A stretch of 64,000 nucleotides of DNA from positions 1-64,000 of the forward strand of contig JANMGQ010000066.1 of NCBI GenBank assembly GCA_031374735.1. Direction: 5' to 3'. Shown piece by piece: positions 25,766 to 36,438 of this stretch; position 1 is the first letter of the stretch; every line of letters starts with the position of its first letter. The notes beneath the pieces are model-generated. The model worked only from the letters and a program-made list of their open reading frames with translations. It was not told the DNA's origin and did not search any database. The stretch comes from JABFRJ01 sp031374735. GTDB lineage: Bacteria; Pseudomonadota; Alphaproteobacteria; Rhizobiales; Hyphomicrobiaceae. The position numbers and the translations under genes are program-made.

Positions 25766-25945
25766 GTGTATCCTCCCAGATGTTTCGGCCTTGGCTGGCC
25801 GTGCCGCTCTTGCTTCGCCAACCACTGCGGCGGCGTCAAGGCTCTCATTTTTTGTCTGAGCGCTCGGCCGCCGAGATCGGCTGCCAACCGTCTTGACTTC
25901 GCACACCCGCAGCGCCCGGCTCCATCAATGCCGCACATGCAGCAT

Positions 25946-27298
25946 TCAGTTGGCCTGTGGCGTTTCCCCGGCTTGCACCGCCAGAACCGCGCCGGCGAGA
26001 TACAGCGAACCACAAATCAGCACGCGCGTCGGCACCGTGACGGTGCGCGAGAGCTGGTCAAGGGCCGCGAGAGGATCGGCCACGGGCTCGGCGGGGATGC
26101 CAACACCGTGTGCGGCCTTGGCAAGCTGAACCGGGTCGTGCGGGATCTCTCTGGCACCGGCGACCGGCACCGTGAGCACCTGCTGCACAATGCCGGAAAA
26201 CGGCGCCAGGAACCCGCCCGCGTCCCGATGGCCCTGCATGCCGAAGATCAGCACGACGGGCATGGGCCTGAGCTCATCCAGGTCTGCCAACGTTTGCGCG
26301 ATCACCTGCCCGCCGGCAGGATTATGCCCGCCATCGAGCCACAACTCGATTCTTTTGCCCGCTCGCTCAGCCAGCGATCCGGTGGCGAGACGCTGCATGC
26401 GCCCGGGCCAAACCGCTTTCGCAAGCCCGCGCCCGATGATCTCCTCGTCCAGACTGAGCAACGCGCGCAGCTGCTGTGACGCCGCCACGACCGTTCCTGC
26501 GTTGATGATCTGATGGCGCCCGATCAGACCGGGCAGCGGCAGATCGAGCAACTCATTCTCGGTCTGGAAGATCAGCCGCCCATTCTGTTCAAATGCATCG
26601 AAATCCTCGCCCCAGGTGAGGATCGGCGCGCGCTCGGCCCGCGCCTTGGCCCGCAGAACATCGAGCACCAGCGGCTCCTGCTGCGAGATCACCACGGGCA
26701 CGTCGCGCTTGATGATGCCGGCCTTGGCCCAGGCGATGTTTTCAAGCGTCCCGCCGAGCTTTTCTGCGTGATCCATTGATATCGGCGTGATGATGCACAG
26801 CTGCGGCCGCTGCACGACATTGGTCGTGTCGAACTCGCCGCCGAGACCAACCTCAAGAATAAGCACGTCCGCCGGCGTCTCGGCGAAAGCGAGAAAGGCC
26901 GCTGCCGTGGTGATCTCAAAAAACGTGATGGGGTCGCCTGCATTCACGTCGCGCACGCGCTCAAGCAGCGATACGAGCTGATCCTCTGAAATGGGCGCGG
27001 AACCCCCACCCGGTTGCGCCAGCACAATGCGCTCATGAAAATGCACCAGATGCGGCGAGGTATAAACATGCGGGCGCTTGCCTGCGGCCTCGGTGATCGC
27101 TCGCAAAAACGCTGTCGTCGAGCCTTTGCCGTTGGTGCCAGCGATGTGCACCACAGGTGGCAACTTGCGTTCGGGATGGTCGAGCTTGACCAGCAACCGC
27201 TCGATCCGCCCAAGCGACAGATCCATCATCAGCGGATGGAGTGCCTTCAAACTCGCGAGCAGCGCATCACTGCGCCGCACGGGTGGTGTCTTGGACAT
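25946..27298 (-). CDS. folC: Bifunctional folylpolyglutamate/dihydrofolate synthase
   Basis: 450 aa. Mur-ligase family: HIAGTNGKGSTTAFLRAI is the P-loop, preceded by SLGRIERLLVKLDHPERKLPP; EVGLGGEFDTTNVV and ITPISMDHAEKLGGTLENIAWAKAGIIK (with a catalytic His) follow, and WLDGGHNPAGG begins the C-terminal ligase domain. Adds glutamate to dihydropteroate and folates. In many Hyphomicrobiales folC follows trpA-accD; these are absent here. The start coincides with the end of a gap that holds repeat B. Confidence 0.96.
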   Translation of the reverse strand: MSKTPPVRRSDALLASLKALHPLMMDLSLGRIERLLVKLDHPERKLPPVVHIAGTNGKGSTTAFLRAITEAAGKRPHVYTSPHLVHFHERIVLAQPGGGSAPISEDQLVSLLERVRDVNAGDPITFFEITTAAAFLAFAETPADVLILEVGLGGEFDTTNVVQRPQLCIITPISMDHAEKLGGTLENIAWAKAGIIKRDVPVVISQQEPLVLDVLRAKARAERAPILTWGEDFDAFEQNGRLIFQTENELLDLPLPGLIGRHQIINAGTVVAASQQLRALLSLDEEIIGRGLAKAVWPGRMQRLATGSLAERAGKRIELWLDGGHNPAGGQVIAQTLADLDELRPMPVVLIFGMQGHRDAGGFLAPFSGIVQQVLTVPVAGAREIPHDPVQLAKAAHGVGIPAEPVADPLAALDQLSRTVTVPTRVLICGSLYLAGAVLAVQAGETPQAN

Positions 27299-27361
27299 GG
27301 AACGCTCTCGTTCGGTGGATCATACCAGCGCGCAAAATTTCTGACCTATCACATCCAACGG

Positions 27362-27415
27362 CGTCATCCCGGATATGCCGGTCGCGCCTCGGCGCGACGG
27401 CATTCCGGGATGACG
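27362..27415. repeat. Palindromic repeat, family B, intact 54-bp copy
   Basis: CGTCATCCCGG (27362 on) mirrors CCGGGATGACG (ending 27415); the inner part ATGCCGGTCGCGCC/GGCGCGACGGCAT continues the stem, so almost the whole element folds into one hairpin with a 2-base loop. The same sequence, slightly diverged, recurs at 24500-24549 and 52401-52452. Intergenic between folC and the CNNM transporter. Confidence 0.75.
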
Positions 27416-27514
27416 ATGATAGTTGGTCAGTCATAAATTTTGGCCGCTGGTATCAGTGCCGTCATGCGGTGAGTACTTCGCTGTTCCTCGTCGTGCAATC
27501 GGCTGGTATGCCCT

Positions 27515-28876
27515 TCAACCGCCCTCCATGGCATCCCGCTCGCCGCCCGGTGGTTTGGCCGAGGCGTTAGGTGCGGCCTTGCGCGCGGGCACAACTGTCG
27601 CGCCCGCTGGTGCCGTCACGGGCTTGATGCGCAGCGCCGTCAGCTTGTTCTTGTTCTTGCGCAGGATCTCAAAACGATAGCCGTGGAACGTGAAGGTTTG
27701 CCCGGGCTCAGGAATGGTCTGCGCCTCATGGATGAGCAGACCAGCGATCGTGGTCGCCTCCTCGTCGGGCAAGTTCCAGTCCATCTGCCGGTTCAAATCG
27801 CGCACGGCGAGCGAGCCGTCGACATTGACCGAGCCGTCGGCCTGCGTGCGCACGGCCGAGCCCTCGGTGTCGTGCTCATCTGAGATCTGGCCGACGATCT
27901 CTTCGAGAATGTCCTCAAGCGTGATGAGGCCTTGCACCTCGCCATATTCGTCGACGACCAGCGCCATCTGCGATTTGCGCTTCAGGAACGCGTTCAGTTG
28001 CGCGCGTGCCGTCGTGCTTTCCGGGACAAACCAGGGCGCGGGGGCGAGCGCCTTGATGTCGAGTTTTTCAGGCGCAAAACCGGTCGCGGACAGGGCGGCC
28101 AGCAGGTCTTTGGTGTTCAGAATACCGACGATGTTTTCGGCCTGCTCCTTCCACAGCGGCACGCGCGTGTATTGGCTTTTGAGCACAGCATCGATGATGG
28201 CGTACGGCGGCTGGTCGATGTCGATGGTCTCCATTTTGGTCCGATGCACCATGACGTCTTCAACCGTGAGATCGCCGAGATCGAGCACGCCGCCGAGCAT
28301 CTCGGCATCGTTGCGCGCCACCGCGCCCTCCTTTTGCTGCAGCTCGATGGTGCCGCGCAGCTCCTCTTGCGCTGCCAGAATATTGGCCTTGTCGTCCTTG
28401 GTCGACGGCGTCAGCTTCAGGATGGCGCGCACCACGATCTGCAACAGCACGGTCGCGGGCGTCAGCACCCAGATGACCGCGCGCATGATTGGCGCCACCA
28501 CAAGCGCCGCCTTGTCCGGGTTGGTGAGTGCATAGGTCTTGGGCAGCACGGCCGAGAAGATCACGATCAGCGTCGTCAGCAGGATCGACGAATAGATCAC
28601 GCCGACTTCGCCAAACACCTTGGCAGCATAGGCTGAGGCGAGCGCCGCCGCGAGCACGTCGACCAGCGTGTTGCCGAGCAGAACGGCGCCGAGCAGCTTC
28701 TCGGGCGCTGTCATGAGGCGGTTGACCTGGATGGCGCGCGGATGCCCCTCCTGCTCCATGGCGTGCATACGCGCGCGCGAGGCGGCTGTGAGCGCCGTCT
28801 CGCTGGCGTTGAAGAAGGCCGACAGTGCCAGCAACACGACGATGGCTGCGATGATCAGGGCAAGTTCATAGGACAT
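27515..28876 (-). CDS. CNNM/CorC-type transporter (hemolysin family, DUF21-CBS-CorC_HlyC)
   Basis: 453 aa. An N-terminal DUF21 membrane domain with ALSAFFNASETALTAASRARMHAMEQEG and LLGAVLLGNTLVDVLAAALAS, then two CBS domains (LTVEDVMVHRTKMETIDID..., MALVVDEYGEVQGLITLEDILEEIVGQISDE) and the C-terminal CorC_HlyC domain (LNRQMDWNLPDEEATTIAGLLIHEAQTIPEPGQTF). Members export Mg2+ or Co2+. The ATG at 28876 (MSYELAL) is used; the upstream 66-codon extension has no homology-like content. Confidence 0.93.
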   Translation of the reverse strand: MSYELALIIAAIVVLLALSAFFNASETALTAASRARMHAMEQEGHPRAIQVNRLMTAPEKLLGAVLLGNTLVDVLAAALASAYAAKVFGEVGVIYSSILLTTLIVIFSAVLPKTYALTNPDKAALVVAPIMRAVIWVLTPATVLLQIVVRAILKLTPSTKDDKANILAAQEELRGTIELQQKEGAVARNDAEMLGGVLDLGDLTVEDVMVHRTKMETIDIDQPPYAIIDAVLKSQYTRVPLWKEQAENIVGILNTKDLLAALSATGFAPEKLDIKALAPAPWFVPESTTARAQLNAFLKRKSQMALVVDEYGEVQGLITLEDILEEIVGQISDEHDTEGSAVRTQADGSVNVDGSLAVRDLNRQMDWNLPDEEATTIAGLLIHEAQTIPEPGQTFTFHGYRFEILRKNKNKLTALRIKPVTAPAGATVVPARKAAPNASAKPPGGERDAMEGG

Positions 28877-29036
28877 GAGACGTGGTTTAGCATGACAGAG
28901 TGCACGTGGGGCGGGTTGTGCGATGTTATAGGCGAGACAGGTGAATGCCACGTGCGCAATGTGCGACAGCGCTGGCAGGACAAGACTGTGGTTGCTTGCT
29001 AGTACATCCAACGAGCTGCGGACGAGCACAATAAAC

Positions 29037-29936
29037 ATGATCGAAACATCCGGCGAACGCATGGCGAAGGCCAATGGCCTCGAGCTGTGTTACCAGACCT
29101 TCGGCGACAAGTCGGACCCGGCGCTCGTGCTGATCATGGGGCTCGGCACGCAGATGATCGCCTGGGACGAGGCCCTGTGCGCGGCTTTGGCGGAAAAGGG
29201 CTTGTTCGTCGTACGTTTCGATAACCGCGACATCGGCAAGTCGACACGTTTTGATGCGGCGGGCGTGCCTAATATCATGGCTTTGATGGGCATGATGGCC
29301 ATCGGCCGGAAACTGGATGTACCCTACACGTTGCGGGACATGGCGGCCGATACGATCGGCTTGATGGATGCTCTCGGCATCGAGACGGCCCACGTCGTTG
29401 GCGCGTCCATGGGTGGCGCTATCGTGCAGGAACTCGCGATCCACTATCCCGCGCGCCTCAAGACCATGGCCTGCATCATGGCGTCGCCGGGCGATCCCAA
29501 GCTGAAGGCACCGACGGCGCAAGCGATCGCCGTGCTCTTGAAGTCGACGCCGGCGGATTTCGACGGTTATCTCGCCTCCTACAAGGCGACGGTGAAGGTG
29601 CTGCGCGGGCCGCATTTTCCAGACGAAGAAGCGCATGACGAGGCGCGCGCGCGGCGCAACTTCGAGCGTGGCCTCAATCCAGCGGGGACGACGCGTCAGC
29701 TCGCGGCCATCTATGCCTCCGGCAATCGAACGGCCGCGCTCGGCAAGACGACGACACCCGCTTTGGTCATTCACGGCGACGCTGATCCGCTGATCCCGGT
29801 GTCACACGGTCATGCGCTGGTGAAGGCGATCGGCCGCGCGACCGTCGATATCATCCCGAACATGGGGCACTCGCTGCCCCGCGCCGTCTGGCCGCGTATC
29901 GTCGAAGATATCACGCGGCATACGCAGGCGCGCTAA
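29037..29936 (+). CDS. Alpha/beta hydrolase
   Basis: 299 aa. ANGLELCYQTFGDKSDPALVLIMGLG is the N-terminal strand and oxyanion region; FDNRDIGKSTRFD is typical of this hydrolase group; the nucleophile is in VVGASMGGAIVQELA (Ser near residue 126), the acid is the Asp of IHGDADPLIP and the base is His in NMGHSLPRAVWP. Cytosolic, no signal peptide. Starts at 29037 or 29061; the former is used. Divergent from the CNNM gene and convergent with the secreted protein at 29939. Substrate unknown. Confidence 0.87.
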   Translation: MIETSGERMAKANGLELCYQTFGDKSDPALVLIMGLGTQMIAWDEALCAALAEKGLFVVRFDNRDIGKSTRFDAAGVPNIMALMGMMAIGRKLDVPYTLRDMAADTIGLMDALGIETAHVVGASMGGAIVQELAIHYPARLKTMACIMASPGDPKLKAPTAQAIAVLLKSTPADFDGYLASYKATVKVLRGPHFPDEEAHDEARARRNFERGLNPAGTTRQLAAIYASGNRTAALGKTTTPALVIHGDADPLIPVSHGHALVKAIGRATVDIIPNMGHSLPRAVWPRIVEDITRHTQAR

Positions 29937-29938
29937 GC

Positions 29939-30934
29939 CTACTGCGGCTGCGCCACCAGTTCGACGCTGACGGTCTCGCCGGCTTGCACGGTGAACTCGC
30001 GGCGGAAGGATTGGCCGAGGCGCTTGGCGACGACGGCGTAAATTCCGGGTGCGAGGATGTGCGTCGGGAAGGCGCCCGCGCTCTCTTTGACGGTCTCGCC
30101 GTGACTGCCAACGATGCTCCATTGCGTGTCAGACAGGGCCTCGCTGCCAGGCCGCGTCACCAGCCGGAACGTCGCGCGAGCGGCGCTGTGCACCAGCGTT
30201 GCCTCGGTGACCTTGCCCGGCTCCACGGCCACTTCGCCGCGGACAATGGCGTTGGCGTCGCCATAGGTCGACTGGACCTGATACAGGCCGGCGTTGAGGC
30301 GGACGGTTGTGCCCGGTCGCGCACCCGACAGAACCGTCACGCGGTTACCGAACTGATCGCGCTCGTCCGACAACACGGAGTACACGACGCTGTTGTCGGC
30401 CAGAGCTTCGCCGGTCGCCAGAACAGCTGCGACCTTGAGGCCGCCAGCATTGATGACGAATTTCTCCGTCACGGCCTTGCCGGCAGCAACCGTGACCTTG
30501 CGGGTCAAGTTCGCACGGCCGTAAGCGACGTTGATCAGGTAGTCGCCAACATCCAGCCGCAGGATCGGCGCCGCATCTCGGTGCAGGGACAGCAGCCGCA
30601 GTTTGCCGTCGGGCCCGGGCTTATCGCGATAGATGCGCCAGATGACGCCCTGTTCGATATCGACGCCGTCCTCGGTCACCTTGGCCGACAGCGTCACCTG
30701 CCCACCGGTGCGATTTTCCGACGAGGGACGCGCGATGATGGTCGTGTTGGCCGGCGTCTCGATTGTGGTGCCTTTGAACGGCGGCACCGTGGGCGTGGCG
30801 GGCTGGGCCGGAGTTGCGGGTTGAGGGCGCACATTCGGGCCCCAACCGCTCGGCGGCGCCTGGGGCTGTTGCCCATAGGCGGGGAACGTGGCGAGCCCGG
30901 ATAAGGCCAGCAGCAGTGCCAATGTCCGACGCAT
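29939..30934 (-). CDS. Secreted protein of unknown function with beta-sandwich-like repeats
   Basis: 331 aa. A signal peptide (MRRTLALLLALSGLATFPAYG) precedes a Pro/Thr-rich linker (residues 23-60). The rest holds three or four repeats of about 75 residues built around a strand pair such as LRLDVGDYLINVAYGRANLTRKVTVAAGK, VRLNAGLYQVQSTYGDANAIVRGEVAVEPGK and LAPGIYAVVAKRLGQSFRREFTVQAGE. These look like Ig/carboxypeptidase-regulatory-type beta domains. No enzyme motif. I do not recognise the gene. Two bases from the convergent hydrolase stop. Confidence 0.78.
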   Translation of the reverse strand: MRRTLALLLALSGLATFPAYGQQPQAPPSGWGPNVRPQPATPAQPATPTVPPFKGTTIETPANTTIIARPSSENRTGGQVTLSAKVTEDGVDIEQGVIWRIYRDKPGPDGKLRLLSLHRDAAPILRLDVGDYLINVAYGRANLTRKVTVAAGKAVTEKFVINAGGLKVAAVLATGEALADNSVVYSVLSDERDQFGNRVTVLSGARPGTTVRLNAGLYQVQSTYGDANAIVRGEVAVEPGKVTEATLVHSAARATFRLVTRPGSEALSDTQWSIVGSHGETVKESAGAFPTHILAPGIYAVVAKRLGQSFRREFTVQAGETVSVELVAQPQ

Positions 30935-31003
30935 GTGCCCTCCCTGGTCAATCTCGCTGATTTTGCCGTGCTATGGCATCGGTCCGGCGGAAGTGCGGCG
31001 CGT

Positions 31004-31558
31004 TCACTTGGCTGGCCGCAGCATGGCGTCCACATAGCGCATGAAATGCGCGACTGGCGGCGTCTGCATGTGAGGGTCTTTGGCAGCTTCGTCGAGCTTG
31101 CGCAGCCGCACCGCCGCTTGGGCATGCGGGTTGGCCTCGAAAGCTTTGACCTCGTCGGCCGACATGAGCCCGCCCTGAAGTTTCAGCGACACCACCGAAT
31201 CCTCAGACAGGCGCCCGAAATACGTGTTGTCGACCGTGCACAGATACCGCTTCGCCGGCACGTGCAGCCGCACAGGCTCTGTCACCTCAGGCCCGAAGTG
31301 ATCCTCCAACCAGATGGCGCCCAGCGCCTCGTGCTTGTCGTCGATGCCGGCGTCGGCTGGGTTTTCCCCGAGATCGTGGATCATGTGGCCGATATCGTGC
31401 ACCAGCGCTGCAGTGATCAGGGCTGTACTCTCGCCGTTGGCCTCGGCCATCGTGGCGGCCTGCAGCGCGTGCTGCTGCTGGTTCACATCCGATAGGCCGT
31501 ATTGCCTAGTCGCCCGTGTCTCGTAGATCGAGCGGATCTCGTCGCTAATGGACGGCAT
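31004..31558 (-). CDS. PhnZ-like HD-domain (mixed-valence diiron oxygenase type) protein
   Basis: 184 aa. The metal ligand pattern of the PhnZ/MIOX HD group is visible: His in NQQQHALQAATMAE, HD and a further His in AALVHDIGHMIHDLGE, His in DDKHEALGAIWLEDHFG, His in VRLHVPAKRYLC, and a late Asp (YVDAMLRP or nearby). PhnZ opens the C-P bond of 2-amino-1-hydroxyethylphosphonate. The PhnZ substrate residue near the first helix (YGxE) appears as YGLS here, so the substrate may differ. No phnY neighbour. Sits just upstream of hfq in transcription order reversed (hfq is at 31583, same strand). Confidence 0.72.
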   Translation of the reverse strand: MPSISDEIRSIYETRATRQYGLSDVNQQQHALQAATMAEANGESTALITAALVHDIGHMIHDLGENPADAGIDDKHEALGAIWLEDHFGPEVTEPVRLHVPAKRYLCTVDNTYFGRLSEDSVVSLKLQGGLMSADEVKAFEANPHAQAAVRLRKLDEAAKDPHMQTPPVAHFMRYVDAMLRPAK

Positions 31559-31582
31559 GCGGATCGCTCCTCAGCTTGGGCG

Positions 31583-31834
31583 TCAAGCCGCGGGCTCGGC
31601 CGGATCCTGATCCATCAGGTGCACGGGCTGTCCCGGCATGATGGTGGAGATCGCGTGCTTATAGACCAGCTGTGAGTGACCGTCGCGCCGCAGCAGAACG
31701 CAGAAATTGTCAAACCACGTCACGATGCCCTGGAGCTTGACGCCGTTGATGAGAAAAATCGTCAGAGGAATCTTGTTCTTGCGAACGTGATTGAGAAATT
31801 GATCTTGAAGGCTCGGCGCGCGTTCGGTGGCCAT
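31583..31834 (-). CDS. hfq: RNA chaperone Hfq
   Basis: 83 aa, normal for alphaproteobacteria. LQDQFLNHVRKNKIPLTIFLINGVKLQGIVTWFDNFCVLL gives the N-terminal helix and Sm1 motif; QLVYKHAISTIMP is the Sm2 motif with the YKHA(I)ST signature that contacts RNA. Hexameric sRNA-mRNA matchmaker. The ATG at 31834 is chosen by homology; the frame is open upstream. hflX, often beside hfq, is absent. A PhnZ-like gene follows 24 bases downstream on the same strand. Confidence 0.97.
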   Translation of the reverse strand: MATERAPSLQDQFLNHVRKNKIPLTIFLINGVKLQGIVTWFDNFCVLLRRDGHSQLVYKHAISTIMPGQPVHLMDQDPAEPAA

Positions 31835-32019
31835 GGTTCTTGTGCCCGGTCTTTTATTGGCTCTATTGGCAGGCTTATTGAAGTGTGGCCTACACAACGT
31901 CTGCGGCCATAAAGCCACATGCCAGATTTGCTCAGCGTTGCACAGGCCCGAATGCAACAAAAGTCTCATAAAGCCCGAGGCTGCGACCGATAGGGCGTCG
32001 TCAGATCAACCGACGGGCG

Positions 32020-32877
32020 TCAATTCGGATTGCGCCCGTCCATGTAGCGGCGCCACAGCTGTTCACCGATCATGCAATCAATGCGAGGTGCCGGTGCCAT
32101 CTGGGCCCGCCGCAACTGGGCGGGCGGTGCATCGGCGATCTCAAGCAGCAGCTTGCGCCTGATACCCGGTTTGAACTCGTCTTCGGAACGCACCGGTACT
32201 GAAAAGGCCGCAGGCCCGCCGATCACGCAGTCGATGTAGTAGATATCGAGGTCGGCGATATCGAAGACTGTGCCGCCGGACTTGAGCACGATTGGCAAGC
32301 CGTTGATGGCGATCCCCTTGGCGAGCAGCGCATCGCGCGCGGCCGTGACCGGCCGACCATTGTTGTTTGGCCCATCGCCCGACACGTCGAGGACACGGCG
32401 CGCACCGCGATAGGGACTTGCGTCGAACAATTGACCGGCGAAATCCATCGCGGCCGAAATCGACGTCATGCGCTCTCGCGAGATCGGGGCCCGTTCCAGG
32501 CGGTCGGAGAACGCGTTGGCGGCCGCGGGGCTGTCGATGATGGTCCAATCAACGATCAGCTTCTGTACCGATCGCCCGGCCCACTCGAAATAGGCCACAG
32601 CAATGCGCTGTGTTGGCCCCGATCCGATGACGCGCTGGAGTTCAGGATCGCGGAAAGCGGCCGCATACCCTGAGCGCTGCAACTTCAGCTCGTCGTAGTC
32701 CATCGAGAGCGAGATATCGACGGCCATGATCAGTTCGAGGTCAACCCGGGCTTTGTCAACGCGGGCTTGGTCAAGGCGGGGCGGCGCGCCCGTTTGCGCC
32801 TCAGTGCGCGCGCCAAGCCACACTGCGACGAGTAACGCCGCAAAACCGAGGGACAAGCGATACAAGGTCCGGGTCAT
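32020..32877 (-). CDS. DUF1194 (von Willebrand A-like) exported protein
   Basis: 285 aa. Signal peptide MTRTLYRLSLGFAALLVAVWLGARTEA. The VWA-type MIDAS motif DISLSMD (near residue 53) and DVSGDGPNNNGRPV are present, followed by IAINGLPIVLKSGGT and YYIDCVIGGPAAF, which define the DUF1194 family common in alphaproteobacteria. Predicted periplasmic metal-dependent adhesion/interaction module; function unknown. Monocistronic, between hfq and the repeat upstream of proS. Confidence 0.85.
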   Translation of the reverse strand: MTRTLYRLSLGFAALLVAVWLGARTEAQTGAPPRLDQARVDKARVDLELIMAVDISLSMDYDELKLQRSGYAAAFRDPELQRVIGSGPTQRIAVAYFEWAGRSVQKLIVDWTIIDSPAAANAFSDRLERAPISRERMTSISAAMDFAGQLFDASPYRGARRVLDVSGDGPNNNGRPVTAARDALLAKGIAINGLPIVLKSGGTVFDIADLDIYYIDCVIGGPAAFSVPVRSEDEFKPGIRRKLLLEIADAPPAQLRRAQMAPAPRIDCMIGEQLWRRYMDGRNPN

Positions 32878-32948
32878 GACAACAGACTGGCATGACCTTG
32901 CACCTGTTGGGAATAGGCTCCTGGCCGCAAGGTCGTGGCATGAACGAA

Positions 32949-33125
32949 AACCTCGTCATCCCGCACAAGTGCGGCCCCTTCAGGCCGCGCGCAGATGCGG
33001 GATCCAGCAGATCAGTGCGCGTCGCGCACGCTATAAAACAGTCAACGCGGACCGCTTCGCGGGCGTCTTACGCTGGATCCCGCATCTGCACGCAGCTGAA
33101 AGAAGCCGCGTTTGTGCGGGGTGAC
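32949..33125 (+). repeat. Interspersed palindromic repeat, family A, full copy (MITE-like)
   Basis: Terminal inverted ends: GTCATCCCGCACAA at 32955 and TTGTGCGGGGTGAC at 33112-33125 (13 of 14 bases complementary). A perfect internal 18-bp inverted repeat, GCAGATGCGGGATCCAGC at 32991-33008 and GCTGGATCCCGCATCTGC at 33072-33089. Nested arms fold into a long cruciform. Matches the inverted copy at 1-158. No open frame, no transposase. Intergenic between the DUF1194 gene and proS. Confidence 0.8.
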
Positions 33126-33247
33126 GGTTCATGCAATAGCCCGCAGCGCCGCCATCCCACGCCATTGTCTCGGCCAGCATATATGGCTATCAGGCGCGAC
33201 GTCCTCTGCGGTCGACCGTGTCCCGCCGTTTCCCACGAGCTTGCCCC

Positions 33248-34597
33248 ATGCGCCTCTCACGCTATTTCCTGCCGGTGCTGAAAGACACGCCGAAAGAGGC
33301 CGAGATCGTCTCGCACCAGCTGATGCTGCGCGCCGGCATGATCAAGCAGGAATCGTCGGGCATCTACGCCTGGCTGCCCATGGGCCTGAAGGTGCTGGAC
33401 AAGATCAACCGTATCATCCGCGAGGAACAAAACCGTTCCGGCGCCGTTGAGCTGTTGATGCCGACCATTCAATCGGCGGACCTGTGGCGCGAGAGCAACC
33501 GCTACGAGGCCTACGGCAAGGAAATGCTGCGCATCGCGGATCGCCATGAGCGCGAGATGCTGTTCGGCCCGACCAACGAGGAGATGATCACCGATATCTT
33601 CCGCAGCCACGTCAAAAGCTACAAGCAGCTGCCGCTGAACATGTACCACATCCAGTGGAAGTTCCGCGACGAGGTGCGCCCGCGCTTCGGCGTCATGCGC
33701 TCCCGCGAGTTCCTCATGAAGGACGCGTATTCGTTCGATCTCGACGAGAAGGGCGCACGCGTCGCCTATAACCGCATGTTTGTTGCCTACCTGCGCACGT
33801 TTGCGCGCTTCGGCCTGAAGTCGATCCCCATGCGTGCCGACACCGGCCCCATCGGTGGCGATTTGAGCCACGAGTTCATCATCCTCGCCGACACGGGCGA
33901 GAGCGAAGTGTTCTGCCACAAGGACTACTTGGACTACACGATCCCGCCGGCGACGACGAACTTCGACGATGCCGCTGGACTGCAAGCGACCGTAGACAAG
34001 TGGACGTCGCTCTACGCAGCCACGTCGGAAATGCACAAAGCCGCTGACTATGACGCCCTGCCAGCTGAGAAACGCGTGTCCGCGCGCGGGATCGAAGTCG
34101 GCCACATCTTCTACTTCGGCACCAAGTATTCCGAGCCCATGAAGGCGCAGGTGCAGGGGCCGGATGGCAAGCCGGTTACGGTGCATATGGGCAGCTATGG
34201 TATTGGCCCGACGCGCGTGGCCGCGGCCATCGTCGAAGCCAGCCACGATGCCAACGGCATCATCTGGCCGGTGTCCGTCGCACCGTTTGAAGTTGGCCTG
34301 ATCAACCTCAAGGCTGGCGACAAGGACACCGACTACGCCTGCAACGATCTCTACCAGAAGCTTGAGATGGCCGGCGTGTCCGTCCTCATGGACGACACCG
34401 ATGACCGCGCGGGCGCGAAGTTCGCCTCGATGGATCTGATCGGCCTGCCGTTCCAGCTCATTGTCGGCCCGAAGGGCATCAAGACGGGCGAAGTCGAGAT
34501 CAAGGAACGCAAGACCGGTGAGCGCGCCTCGCTGTCGATGGACGCCGCCGTACGCAAGCTGTCGGACCTGATCTCAGCGCGGCGCGTTCTGGCCTAG
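33248..34597 (+). CDS. proS: Prolyl-tRNA synthetase, short bacterial form without editing domain
   Basis: 449 aa. Class II synthetase: MRLSRYFLPVLKDTPKEAEIVSHQLMLRAGMIKQ is the normal start; FRDEVRPRFGVMRSREFLMKDAYSFD holds motif 2; GSYGIGPTRVAAAIVEASHD holds motif 3. The roughly 180-residue INS editing domain is missing, as is usual in alphaproteobacteria. The C-terminal anticodon domain follows (GKVSVLMDDTDDRAGAKFASMDLIG region). The ATG at 33248 is used in place of the upstream GTG at 33218. Confidence 0.97.
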   Translation: MRLSRYFLPVLKDTPKEAEIVSHQLMLRAGMIKQESSGIYAWLPMGLKVLDKINRIIREEQNRSGAVELLMPTIQSADLWRESNRYEAYGKEMLRIADRHEREMLFGPTNEEMITDIFRSHVKSYKQLPLNMYHIQWKFRDEVRPRFGVMRSREFLMKDAYSFDLDEKGARVAYNRMFVAYLRTFARFGLKSIPMRADTGPIGGDLSHEFIILADTGESEVFCHKDYLDYTIPPATTNFDDAAGLQATVDKWTSLYAATSEMHKAADYDALPAEKRVSARGIEVGHIFYFGTKYSEPMKAQVQGPDGKPVTVHMGSYGIGPTRVAAAIVEASHDANGIIWPVSVAPFEVGLINLKAGDKDTDYACNDLYQKLEMAGVSVLMDDTDDRAGAKFASMDLIGLPFQLIVGPKGIKTGEVEIKERKTGERASLSMDAAVRKLSDLISARRVLA

Positions 34598-34687
34598 GCG
34601 TCGCGACCCAAGGGTGATGAGCCGTCCGCCTGAAGACAAGCTCGGACCCCATTCACCCCGCGCGACAGGCGGGCTATGGAGCGGGTC

Positions 34688-36328
<1,641 letters not shown>

Positions 36329-36438
36329 TCGCGCTGCTGCGGCAGTACGAACGCGCTGAAACCGTCTCGAAATCCGTCCAAACCTGTGCTACATGCGCAT
36401 CATGATCTTTGAATTTGCCCTTCTGGCCTCACGGGCTG

